From positions 32,960,132 to 33,024,131 of the forward strand of contig OY754981.1 in the NCBI GenBank assembly GCA_963576475.1: a stretch of DNA of 64,000 bases. Direction: 5' to 3'. The translations under genes and the position numbers were made by a program. A model generated the notes under the pieces. That model ran no database searches. It was not told the DNA's origin and was given only the letters and a program-made list of their open reading frames with translations. Positions 11,578 through 25,300 of this stretch are shown here, in pieces. Every line of letters starts with the position of its first letter. Position 1 is the first letter of the stretch. The DNA is from Molanna angustata (Eukaryota > Arthropoda > Insecta > Trichoptera > Molannidae).

Positions 11578-11880
11578 CATACATACATACATACATACCA
11601 TCACGGCATATCCCACAAAGTGGGGTAACCAGCGAAAGGTGTGCGGGTGTGATTGCCTTATAAAAGGGAGCACAACACATCTGTGTATACCCACACACCA
11701 GTCTCGTCTCACCTAAAAGGCACTACATTCAGAATGGGTGGTGAACCTCATTGCTGAACTATGTGAGATGTTATTGTTGCCTGTTGTATTTTCGATTACC
11801 CGGCTCTTACGGGACACTCGAAAACAATAATAGAAAAGAGTGGAAGCACTATTCTAAGCCGGTGCCTCACAGCACAGGGA
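11578..11880 (-). mobile_element. SINE-like family C, well-preserved copy with CATA tail
   Basis: It begins with a (CATA)n run at 11579-11598, then CCATCACGGCATATCCCACA. The rest is nearly identical to 8068-8350, including CCTTATAAAAGGGAGCACAA and ATTACCCGGCTCTTACGGGA. The simple repeat is the 3' tail of the element read on the minus strand. High identity with the 8068 copy suggests recent mobility or local duplication. Confidence 0.75.
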
Positions 11881-12322
11881 ATAAATCCGTATTTATATAT
11901 TACTTATACAAAAAACATCTCACAGAGGCGATCATTTGAAATTTAAAATGATAGTCAATTTTTCGTCTTTATCAAAGTGTTTTAAAAAAATATTTTATTT
12001 TGCTCATTGTTCTGATATTTATAATGATGTAAGAAATAAAATATATGGTTTAGGAAGTTGTGATTTAATTTAATTAGAAATTCTATAATTGTTAGGACAT
12101 TTGATATTTTCTCTTTGAGGTATGGAAATTATAGATATATGCCATTTTCTACAATCATTTCACAATGTACATTTATCGTTTTAATGAGAGTTTTAATCAG
12201 AGAAGAACCTACATATAGGGTGTTTCGAAAGTCAACGTCATCCCATGAAGGGGTGATAACTGACCAGAATATCGAAATATGACGCTGGTAAAAAGTCACT
12301 CGTTTTTGAAACATTAGTAACT
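11881..12322. other. AT-rich spacer, no gene
   Basis: No supported gene. GGGTGTTTCGAAAGTCAACG at 12219 looks like the edge of a mobile element, since GGGTGTTTC-type starts are common in transposon ends, but no partner end was found. Confidence 0.35.
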
Positions 12323-12572
12323 ATTCAGTAACTATTGTAACTAAATTAGGAACGTTCTTAAATTGTAGATTGTCTTATTTCAGCGTTATAAATTATAAAC
12401 TTGGACTAAATCGAATAGGAACGTACCTATTTTGGCCGGAACGTTCTTAAAAGGTACGTTCCTATTCCATTTAGTCCAAGTTGATATTTTATAACGATAA
12501 AATAAGACCGTAAATCTAAAATCTACAATTTTAGTATGTTCTTATTTAAGTTACAATACATAGTTACTGAAT
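12323..12572. mobile_element. Foldback element, 250 bp
   Basis: The two halves are inverse copies. From the outside in, ATTCAGTAACTATTGTAAC pairs with GTTACAATACATAGTTACTGAAT, then GTAGATTGTCTTATTTCAGC with its inverse, then ACTTGGACTAAATCGAATAG and GGAACGTACCT with theirs. A loop of about 20 bases containing TTGGCCGGAACG sits near 12430-12455. It could fold over nearly its whole length. It resembles a foldback MITE and lies directly upstream of a LINE fragment. Confidence 0.75.
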
Positions 12573-12586
12573 ACGGGGTATTGTGC

Positions 12587-13106
12587 TGCTGTATGGCAGC
12601 GAAACGTGAACTATCAGCCGGAGAGAATCTGGACGTCTGGCTGCCCTCAAAATTAAGTTCCACAAGCGCATGGTTAGGATCCATTGGTCTGAAATTCTAT
12701 ATGACGTGGTGCTGAGCAGAGTCTGAGAAACGAGTCAACTCCTAAAGAGGATTGCTGATTGGATTTAAAATCGATACCTTTACATCAGGCATCCGGGTCT
12801 ATTACTATCGCCGAAGGAATGATAGAGGGCAGAAACAACAGAGATCGCTCTAGAAACAGTTATATGGACCAGGTGATCAGTGATGTGCACTGTAGCAGCT
12901 ACCAAGAGATGAATAGGCTGGCCGACAGATATATGGACCAGGTGATCAGTGATGTGCACTGTAGCAGCTACCAAGAGATGAATAGGCTGGCCGACAGATA
13001 TATGGACCAGGTGATCAGTGATGTGCACTGTAGCAGCTACCAAGAGATGAAGAGGCTGGCCGACAGCAGATATATGTGGAAAGATGTAGTGAGTGGTATA
13101 AATTAA
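12587..13106 (+). pseudogene. LINE ORF2 C-terminal remnant with in-frame triplication
   Basis: The first part encodes LLYGSET, then SGRLAALKIKFHKRMVRIHW after an internal stop; these are hallmark words of the post-RT region of insect LINEs. A second part (12759-13106) encodes EGRNNRDRSRNSYMDQVISD and ends near RYMWKDVVSGIN, matching the GRPRNSY...RLADR...W terminal block of such LINEs. Within it a 69-bp unit is repeated three times in frame. Stops and frame changes show that the element is dead. The reverse-strand frame at 12780-13124 is a shadow. Confidence 0.6.
12861..13067 (+). repeat. 69-bp tandem repeat, 3 copies, inside LINE frame
   Basis: TATATGGACCAGGTGATCAG recurs at 12861, 12930 and 12999, giving a period of exactly 69 bases (23 codons), so the frame is kept. 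The copies are almost identical; the last changes the word AATAGG to AAGAGG. The triplication arose after or during decay of the LINE fragment. Confidence 0.9.
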
Positions 13107-13370
13107 TCCTAGGATTGTGACCATGAAAAAGAATTTTGTGTTTTGTCATGTTATAAATTAAATAGCAATGTTAGCCTTTTTATTACTAGATGCATGTAAA
13201 ACATGAGATCCAACTTTCGATGGCGATAATATGCAAAATTGAAGATTACGTACCAAACTATAAACACATAAACACAAATTTATAAACATTTTAAGATATT
13301 TTGATTTTTATACAAAACATGTAGTAGGTATGTATGTCAGGATAGAATAGTATGGAGGTCATTTTTTTTT

Positions 13371-16300
13371 CCTAACCAGAATATGGAAACAGCATGATGG
13401 TATGTATGTATATTTGTAGATTAAGTAGGTATCAAACTATTGAGTGAGATATTGTGTAATGTATACTGCTTTACAAATTGTATGAAACGATGTTGTCATT
13501 AAATTCAATTTATATAATTTTTTCCTAACCAGAATATGGAAACAGCATGATGGTATGTATGTATATTTGTAGATTAAGTAGGTATCAAACTATTGAGTGA
13601 GATATTGTGTAATGTATACTGCTTTACAAATTGTATGAAACGATGTTGTCATTAAATTCAATTTATATAATTTTTTCCTAACCAGAATATGGAAACAGCA
13701 TGATGGTATGTATGTATATTTGTAGATTAAGTAGGTATCAAACTATTGAGTGAGATATTGTGTAATGTATACTGCTTTACAAATTGTATGAAACGATGTT
13801 GTCATTAAATTCAATTTATATAATTTTTTCCTAACCAGAATATGGAAACAGCATGATGGTATGTATGTATATTTGTAGATTAAGTAGGTATCAAACTATT
13901 GAGTGAGATATTGTGTAATGTATACTGCTTTACAAATTGTATGAAACGATGTTGTCATTAAATTCAATTTATATAATTTTTTCCTAACCAGAATATGGAA
14001 ACAGCATGATGGTATGTATGTATATTTGTAGATTAAGTAGGTATCAAACTATTGAGTGAGATATTGTGTAATGTATACTGCTTTACAAATTGTATGAAAC
14101 GATGTTGTCATTAAATTCAATTTATATAATTTTTTCCTAACCAGAATATGGAAACAGCATGATGGTATGTATGTATATTTGTAGATTAAGTAGGTATCAA
14201 ACTATTGAGTGAGATATTGTGTAATGTATACTGCTTTACAAATTGTATGAAACGATGTTGTCATTAAATTCAATTTATATAATTTTTTCCTAACCAGAAT
14301 ATGGAAACAGCATGATGGTATGTATCCGCAGAGGCAAATTCCAAAAGACTTCGGATAAGCGAGTTGAACAGTATTACCAGCGAGTTGGGATTCCGGAAAT
14401 CCTTTGTGTTTCTAAATATAAAGCCTAGGGTCTTGAGAGCACGGGAAGTAATATTGTCATAGTGTTTAATGAAATTTAATAATAATATTTGTAGATTAAG
14501 TAGGTATCAAACTATTGAGTGAGATATTGTGTAATGTATACTGCTTTACAAATTGTATGAAACGATGTTGTCATTAAATTCAATTTATATAATTTTTTCC
14601 TAACCAGAATATGGAAACAGCATGATGGTATGTATGTATATTTGTAGATTAAGTAGGTATCAAACTATTGAGTGAGATATTGTGTAATGTATACTGCTTT
14701 ACAAATTGTATGAAACGATGTTGTCATTAAATTCAATTTATATAATTTTTTCCTAACCAGAATATGGAAACAGCATGATGGTATGTATGTATATTTGTAG
14801 ATTAAGTAGGTATCAAACTATTGAGTGAGATATTGTGTAATGTATACTGCTTTACAAATTGTATGAAACGATGTTGTCATTAAATTCAATTTATATAATT
14901 TTTTCCTAACCAGAATATGGAAACAGCATGATGGTATGTACCTATGTATATTTGTAGATTAAGTAGGTATCAAACTATTGAGTGAGATATTGTGTAATGT
15001 ATACTGCTTTACAAATTGTATGAAACGATGTTGTCATTAAATTCAATTTATATAATTTTTTCCTAACCAGAATATGGAAACAGCATGATGGTATGTATGT
15101 ATATTTGTAGATTAAGTAGGTATCAAACTATTGAGTGAGATATTGTGTAATGTATACTGCTTTACAAATTGTATGAAACGATGTTGTCATTAAATTCAAT
15201 TTATATAATTTTTTCCTAACCAGAATATGGAAACAGCATGATGGTATGTATGTATATTTGTAGATTAAGTAGGTATCAAACTATTGAGTGAGATATTGTG
15301 TAATGTATACTGCTTTACAAATTGTATGAAACGATGTTGTCATTAAATTCAATTTATATAATTTTTTCCTAACCAGAATATGGAAACAGCATGATGGTAT
15401 GTATGTATATTTGTAGATTAAGTAGGTATCAAACTATTGAGTGAGATATTGTGTAATGTATACTGCTTTACAAATTGTATGAAACGATGTTGTCATTAAA
15501 TTCAATTTATATAATTTTTTCCTAACCAGAATATGGAAACAGCATGATGGTATGTATGTATATTTGTAGATTAAGTAGGTATCAAACTATTGAGTGAGAT
15601 ATTGTGTAATGTATACTGCTTTACAAATTGTATGAAACGATGTTGTCATTAAATTCAATTTATATAATTTTTTCCTAACCAGAATATGGAAACAGCATGA
15701 TGGTATGTATGTATATTTGTAGATTAAGTAGGTATCAAACTATTGAGTGAGATATTGTGTAATGTATACTGCTTTACAAATTGTATGAAACGATGTTGTC
15801 ATTAAATTCAATTTATATAATTTTTTCCTAACCAGAATATGGAAACAGCATGATGGTATGTATGTATATTTGTAGATTAAGTAGGTATCAAACTATTGAG
15901 TGAGATATTGTGTAATGTATACTGCTTTACAAATTGTATGAAACGATGTTGTCATTAAATTCAATTTATATAATTTTTTCCTAACCAGAATATGGAAACA
16001 GCATGATGGTATGTATGTATATTTGTAGATTAAGTAGGTATCAAACTATTGAGTGAGATATTGTGTAATGTATACTGCTTTACAAATTGTATGAAACGAT
16101 GTTGTCATTAAATTCAATTTATATAATTTTTTCCTAACCAGAATATGGAAACAGCATGATGGTATGTATGTATATTTGTAGATTAAGTAGGTATCAAACT
16201 ATTGAGTGAGATATTGTGTAATGTATACTGCTTTACAAATTGTATGAAACGATGTTGTCATTAAATTCAATTTATATAATTTTTTCCTAACCAGAATATG

Positions 16301-19300
16301 GAAACAGCATGATGGTATGTATGTATATTTGTAGATTAAGTAGGTATCAAACTATTGAGTGAGATATTGTGTAATGTATACTGCTTTACAAATTGTATGA
16401 AACGATGTTGTCATTAAATTCAATTTATATAATTTTTTCCTAACCAGAATATGGAAACAGCATGATGGTATGTATGTATATTTGTAGATTAAGTAGGTAT
16501 CAAACTATTGAGTGAGATATTGTGTAATGTATACTGCTTTACAAATTGTATGAAACGATGTTGTCATTAAATTCAATTTATATAATTTTTTCCTAACCAG
16601 AATATGGAAACAGCATGATGGTATGTATGTATATTTGTAGATTAAGTAGGTATCAAACTATTGAGTGAGATATTGTGTAATGTATACTGCTTTACAAATT
16701 GTATGAAACGATGTTGTCATTAAATTCAATTTATATAATTTTTTCCTAACCAGAATATGGAAACAGCATGATGGTATGTATGTATATTTGTAGATTAAGT
16801 AGGTATCAAACTATTGAGTGAGATATTGTGTAATGTATACTGCTTTACAAATTGTATGAAACGATGTTGTCATTAAATTCAATTTATATAATTTTTTCCT
16901 AACCAGAATATGGAAACAGCATGATGGTATGTATGTATATTTGTAGATTAAGTAGGTATCAAACTATTGAGTGAGATATTGTGTAATGTATACTGCTTTA
17001 CAAATTGTATGAAACGATGTTGTCATTAAATTCAATTTATATAATTTTTTCCTAACCAGAATATGGAAACAGCATGATGGTATGTATGTATATTTGTAGA
17101 TTAAGTAGGTATCAAACTATTGAGTGAGATATTGTGTAATGTATACTGCTTTACAAATTGTATGAAACGATGTTGTCATTAAATTCAATTTATATAATTT
17201 TTTCCTAACCAGAATATGGAAACAGCATGATGGTATGTATGTATATTTGTAGATTAAGTAGGTATCAAACTATTGAGTGAGATATTGTGTAATGTATACT
17301 GCTTTACAAATTGTATGAAACGATGTTGTCATTAAATTCAATTTATATAATTTTTTCCTAACCAGAATATGGAAACAGCATGATGGTATGTATGTATATT
17401 TGTAGATTAAGTAGGTATCAAACTATTGAGTGAGATATTGTGTAATGTATACTGCTTTACAAATTGTATGAAACGATGTTGTCATTAAATTCAATTTATA
17501 TAATTTTTTCCTAACCAGAATATGGAAACAGCATGATGGTATGTATGTATATTTGTAGATTAAGTAGGTATCAAACTATTGAGTGAGATATTGTGTAATG
17601 TATACTGCTTTACAAATTGTATGAAACGATGTTGTCATTAAATTCAATTTATATAATTTTTTCCTAACCAGAATATGGAAACAGCATGATGGTATGTATG
17701 TATATTTGTAGATTAAGTAGGTATCAAACTATTGAGTGAGATATTGTGTAATGTATACTGCTTTACAAATTGTATGAAACGATGTTGTCATTAAATTCAA
17801 TTTATATAATTTTTTCCTAACCAGAATATGGAAACAGCATGATGGTATGTATGTATATTTGTAGATTAAGTAGGTATCAAACTATTGAGTGAGATATTGT
17901 GTAATGTATACTGCTTTACAAATTGTATGAAACGATGTTGTCATTAAATTCAATTTATATAATTTTTTCCTAACCAGAATATGGAAACAGCATGATGGTA
18001 TGTACTATGTATATTTGTAGATTAAGTAGGTATCAAACTATTGAGTGAGATATTGTGTAATGTATACTGCTTTACAAATTGTATGAAACGATGTTGTCAT
18101 TAAATTCAATTTATATAATTTTTTCCTAACCAGAATATGGAAACAGCATGATGGTATGTACTATGTATATTTGTAGATTAAGTAGGTATCAAACTATTGA
18201 GTGAGATATTGTGTAATGTATACTGCTTTACAAATTGTATGAAACGATGTTGTCATTAAATTCAATTTATATAATTTTTTCCTAACCAGAATATGGAAAC
18301 AGCATGATGGTATGTACCTATGTATATTTGTAGATTAAGTAGGTATCAAACTATTGAGTGAGATATTGTGTAATGTATACTGCTTTACAAATTGTATGAA
18401 ACGATGTTGTCATTAAATTCAATTTATATAATTTTTTCCTAACCAGAATATGGAAACAGCATGATGGTATGTATGTATATTTGTAGATTAAGTAGGTATC
18501 AAACTATTGAGTGAGATATTGTGTAATGTATACTGCTTTACAAATTGTATGAAACGATGTTGTCATTAAATTCAATTTATATAATTTTTTCCTAACCAGA
18601 ATATGGAAACAGCATGATGGTATGTACTGTATATTTGTAGATTAAGTAGGTATCAAACTATTGAGTGAGATATTGTGTAATGTATACTGCTTTACAAATT
18701 GTATGAAACGATGTTGTCATTAAATTCAATTTATATAATTTTTTCCTAACCAGAATATGGAAACAGCATGATGGTATGTATGTATATTTGTAGATTAAGT
18801 AGGTATCAAACTATTGAGTGAGATATTGTGTAATGTATACTGCTTTACAAATTGTATGAAACGATGTTGTCATTAAATTCAATTTATATAATTTTTTCCT
18901 AACCAGAATATGGAAACAGCATGATGGTATGTATGTATATTTGTAGATTAAGTAGGTATCAAACTATTGAGTGAGATATTGTGTAATGTATACTGCTTTA
19001 CAAATTGTATGAAACGATGTTGTCATTAAATTCAATTTATATAATTTTTTCCTAACCAGAATATGGAAACAGCATGATGGTATGTATGTATATTTGTAGA
19101 TTAAGTAGGTATCAAACTATTGAGTGAGATATTGTGTAATGTATACTGCTTTACAAATTGTATGAAACGATGTTGTCATTAAATTCAATTTATATAATTT
19201 TTTCCTAACCAGAATATGGAAACAGCATGATGGTATGTATGTATATTTGTAGATTAAGTAGGTATCAAACTATTGAGTGAGATATTGTGTAATGTATACT

Positions 19301-22300
19301 GCTTTACAAATTGTATGAAACGATGTTGTCATTAAATTCAATTTATATAATTTTTTCCTAACCAGAATATGGAAACAGCATGATGGTATGTATGTATATT
19401 TGTAGATTAAGTAGGTATCAAACTATTGAGTGAGATATTGTGTAATGTATACTGCTTTACAAATTGTATGAAACGATGTTGTCATTAAATTCAATTTATA
19501 TAATTTTTTCCTAACCAGAATATGGAAACAGCATGATGGTATGTATGTATATTTGTAGATTAAGTAGGTATCAAACTATTGAGTAGTGAGATATTGTGTA
19601 ATGTATACTGCTTTACAAATTGTATGAAACGATGTTGTCATTAAATTCAATTTATATAATTTTTTCCTAACCAGAATATGGAAACAGCATGATGGTATGT
19701 ATGTATATTTGTAGATTAAGTAGGTATCAAACTATTGAGTGAGATATTGTGTAATGTATACTGCTTTACAAATTGTATGAAACGATGTTGTCATTAAATT
19801 CAATTTATATAATTTTTTCCTAACCAGAATATGGAAACAGCATGATGGTATGTATGTATATTTGTAGATTAAGTAGGTATCAAACTATTGAGTGAGATAT
19901 TGTGTAATGTATACTGCTTTACAAATTGTATGAAACGATGTTGTCATTAAATTCAATTTATATAATTTTTTCCTAACCAGAATATGGAAACAGCATGATG
20001 GTATGTATGTATATTTGTAGATTAAGTAGGTATCAAACTATTGAGTGAGATATTGTGTAATGTATACTGCTTTACAAATTGTATGAAACGATGTTGTCAT
20101 TAAATTCAATTTATATAATTTTTTCCTAACCAGAATATGGAAACAGCATGATGGTATGTATGTATATTTGTAGATTAAGTAGGTATCAAACTATTGAGTG
20201 AGATATTGTGTAATGTATACTGCTTTACAAATTGTATGAAACGATGTTGTCATTAAATTCAATTTATATAATTTTTTCCTAACCAGAATATGGAAACAGC
20301 ATGATGGTATGTATGTATATTTGTAGATTAAGTAGGTATCAAACTATTGAGTGAGATATTGTGTAATGTATACTGCTTTACAAATTGTATGAAACGATGT
20401 TGTCATTAAATTCAATTTATATAATTTTTTCCTAACCAGAATATGGAAACAGCATGATGGTATGTACCTATGTATATTTGTAGATTAAGTAGGTATCAAA
20501 CTATTGAGTGAGATATTGTGTAATGTATACTGCTTTACAAATTGTATGAAACGATGTTGTCATTAAATTCAATTTATATAATTTTTTCCTAACCAGAATA
20601 TGGAAACAGCATGATGGTATGTACCTATGTATATTTGTAGATTAAGTAGGTATCAAACTATTGAGTGAGATATTGTGTAATGTATACTGCTTTACAAATT
20701 GTATGAAACGATGTTGTCATTAAATTCAATTTATATAATTTTTTCCTAACCAGAATATGGAAACAGCATGATGGTATGTATGTATATTTGTAGATTAAGT
20801 AGGTATCAAACTATTGAGTGAGATATTGTGTAATGTATACTGCTTTACAAATTGTATGAAACGATGTTGTCATTAAATTCAATTTATATAATTTTTTCCT
20901 AACCAGAATATGGAAACAGCATGATGGTATGTATGTATATTTGTAGATTAAGTAGGTATCAAACTATTGAGTGAGATATTGTGTAATGTATACTGCTTTA
21001 CAAATTGTATGAAACGATGTTGTCATTAAATTCAATTTATATAATTTTTTCCTAACCAGAATATGGAAACAGCATGATGGTATGTATGTATATTTGTAGA
21101 TTAAGTAGGTATCAAACTATTGAGTGAGATATTGTGTAATGTATACTGCTTTACAAATTGTATGAAACGATGTTGTCATTAAATTCAATTTATATAATTT
21201 TTTCCTAACCAGAATATGGAAACAGCATGATGGTATGTATGTATATTTGTAGATTAAGTAGGTATCAAACTATTGAGTGAGATATTGTGTAATGTATACT
21301 GCTTTACAAATTGTATGAAACGATGTTGTCATTAAATTCAATTTATATAATTTTTTCCTAACCAGAATATGGAAACAGCATGATGGTATGTATGTATATT
21401 TGTAGATTAAGTAGGTATCAAACTATTGAGTGAGATATTGTGTAATGTATACTGCTTTACAAATTGTATGAAACGATGTTGTCATTAAATTCAATTTATA
21501 TAATTTTTTCCTAACCAGAATATGGAAACAGCATGATGGTATGTATGTATATTTGTAGATTAAGTAGGTATCAAACTATTGAGTGAGATATTGTGTAATG
21601 TATACTGCTTTACAAATTGTATGAAACGATGTTGTCATTAAATTCAATTTATATAATTTTTTCCTAACCAGAATATGGAAACAGCATGATGGTATGTATG
21701 TATATTTGTAGATTAAGTAGGTATCAAACTATTGAGTGAGATATTGTGTAATGTATACTGCTTTACAAATTGTATGAAACGATGTTGTCATTAAATTCAA
21801 TTTATATAATTTTTTCCTAACCAGAATATGGAAACAGCATGATGGTATGTATGTATATTTGTAGATTAAGTAGGTATCAAACTATTGAGTGAGATATTGT
21901 GTAATGTATACTGCTTTACAAATTGTATGAAACGATGTTGTCATTAAATTCAATTTATATAATTTTTTCCTAACCAGAATATGGAAACAGCATGATGGTA
22001 TGTATGTATATTTGTAGATTAAGTAGGTATCAAACTATTGAGTGAGATATTGTGTAATGTATACTGCTTTACAAATTGTATGAAACGATGTTGTCATTAA
22101 ATTCAATTTATATAATTTTTTCCTAACCAGAATATGGAAACAGCATGATGGTATGTATGTATATTTGTAGATTAAGTAGGTATCAAACTATTGAGTGAGA
22201 TATTGTGTAATGTATACTGCTTTACAAATTGTATGAAACGATGTTGTCATTAAATTCAATTTATATAATTTTTTCCTAACCAGAATATGGAAACAGCATG

Positions 22301-25300
22301 ATGGTATGTATGTATATTTGTAGATTAAGTAGGTATCAAACTATTGAGTGAGATATTGTGTAATGTATACTGCTTTACAAATTGTATGAAACGATGTTGT
22401 CATTAAATTCAATTTATATAATTTTTTCCTAACCAGAATATGGAAACAGCATGATGGTATGTACCTATGTATATTTGTAGATTAAGTAGGTATCAAACTA
22501 TTGAGTGAGATATTGTGTAATGTATACTGCTTTACAAATTGTATGAAACGATGTTGTCATTAAATTCAATTTATATAATTTTTTCCTAACCAGAATATGG
22601 AAACAGCATGATGGTATGTATGTATATTTGTAGATTAAGTAGGTATCAAACTATTGAGTGAGATATTGTGTAATGTATACTGCTTTACAAATTGTATGAA
22701 ACGATGTTGTCATTAAATTCAATTTATATAATTTTTTCCTAACCAGAATATGGAAACAGCATGATGGTATGTATGTATATTTGTAGATTAAGTAGGTATC
22801 AAACTATTGAGTGAGATATTGTGTAATGTATACTGCTTTACAAATTGTATGAAACGATGTTGTCATTAAATTCAATTTATATAATTTTTTCCTAACCAGA
22901 ATATGGAAACAGCATGATGGTATGTATGTATATTTGTAGATTAAGTAGGTATCAAACTATTGAGTGAGATATTGTGTAATGTATACTGCTTTACAAATTG
23001 TATGAAACGATGTTGTCATTAAATTCAATTTATATAATTTTTTCCTAACCAGAATATGGAAACAGCATGATGGTATGTATGTATATTTGTAGATTAAGTA
23101 GGTATCAAACTATTGAGTGAGATATTGTGTAATGTATACTGCTTTACAAATTGTATGAAACGATGTTGTCATTAAATTCAATTTATATAATTTTTTCCTA
23201 ACCAGAATATGGAAACAGCATGATGGTATGTATGTATATTTGTAGATTAAGTAGGTATCAAACTATTGAGTGAGATATTGTGTAATGTATACTGCTTTAC
23301 AAATTGTATGAAACGATGTTGTCATTAAATTCAATTTATATAATTTTTTCCTAACCAGAATATGGAAACAGCATGATGGTATGTATGTATATTTGTAGAT
23401 TAAGTAGGTATCAAACTATTGAGTGAGATATTGTGTAATGTATACTGCTTTACAAATTGTATGAAACGATGTTGTCATTAAATTCAATTTATATAATTTT
23501 TTCCTAACCAGAATATGGAAACAGCATGATGGTATGTATGTATATTTGTAGATTAAGTAGGTATCAAACTATTGAGTGAGATATTGTGTAATGTATACTG
23601 CTTTACAAATTGTATGAAACGATGTTGTCATTAAATTCAATTTATATAATTTTTTCCTAACCAGAATATGGAAACAGCATGATGGTATGTATGTATATTT
23701 GTAGATTAAGTAGGTATCAAACTATTGAGTGAGATATTGTGTAATGTATACTGCTTTACAAATTGTATGAAACGATGTTGTCATTAAATTCAATTTATAT
23801 AATTTTTTCCTAACCAGAATATGGAAACAGCATGATGGTATGTATGTATATTTGTAGATTAAGTAGGTATCAAACTATTGAGTGAGATATTGTGTAATGT
23901 ATACTGCTTTACAAATTGTATGAAACGATGTTGTCATTAAATTCAATTTATATAATTTTTTCCTAACCAGAATATGGAAACAGCATGATGGTATGTACTG
24001 TATATTTGTAGATTAAGTAGGTATCAAACTATTGAGTGAGATATTGTGTAATGTATACTGCTTTACAAATTGTATGAAACGATGTTGTCATTAAATTCAA
24101 TTTATATAATTTTTTCCTAACCAGAATATGGAAACAGCATGATGGTATGTATGTATATTTGTAGATTAAGTAGGTATCAAACTATTGAGTGAGATATTGT
24201 GTAATGTATACTGCTTTACAAATTGTATGAAACGATGTTGTCATTAAATTCAATTTATATAATTTTTTCCTAACCAGAATATGGAAACAGCATGATGGTA
24301 TGTATGTATATTTGTAGATTAAGTAGGTATCAAACTATTGAGTGAGATATTGTGTAATGTATACTGCTTTACAAATTGTATGAAACGATGTTGTCATTAA
24401 ATTCAATTTATATAATTTTTTCCTAACCAGAATATGGAAACAGCATGATGGTATGTATGTATATTTGTAGATTAAGTAGGTATCAAACTATTGAGTGAGA
24501 TATTGTGTAATGTATACTGCTTTACAAATTGTATGAAACGATGTTGTCATTAAATTCAATTTATATAATTTTTTCCTAACCAGAATATGGAAACAGCATG
24601 ATGGTATGTATGTATATTTGTAGATTAAGTAGGTATCAAACTATTGAGTGAGATATTGTGTAATGTATACTGCTTTACAAATTGTATGAAACGATGTTGT
24701 CATTAAATTCAATTTATATAATTTTTTCCTAACCAGAATATGGAAACAGCATGATGGTATGTATGTATATTTGTAGATTAAGTAGGTATCAAACTATTGA
24801 GTGAGATATTGTGTAATGTATACTGCTTTACAAATTGTATGAAACGATGTTGTCATTAAATTCAATTTATATAATTTTTTCCTAACCAGAATATGGAAAC
24901 AGCATGATGGTATGTATGTATATTTGTAGATTAAGTAGGTATCAAACTATTGAGTGAGATATTGTGTAATGTATACTGCTTTACAAATTGTATGAAACGA
25001 TGTTGTCATTAAATTCAATTTATATAATTTTTTCCTAACCAGAATATGGAAACAGCATGATGGTATGTATGTATATTTGTAGATTAAGTAGGTATCAAAC
25101 TATTGAGTGAGATATTGTGTAATGTATACTGCTTTACAAATTGTATGAAACGATGTTGTCATTAAATTCAATTTATATAATTTTTTCCTAACCAGAATAT
25201 GGAAACAGCATGATGGTATGTATGTATATTTGTAGATTAAGTAGGTATCAAACTATTGAGTGAGATATTGTGTAATGTATACTGCTTTACAAATTGTATG

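Noticed and set aside
12780..13124. 114-codon minus-strand frame
   Set aside because: Antisense shadow of the triplicated LINE fragment; the plus strand has the recognisable LINE motifs.
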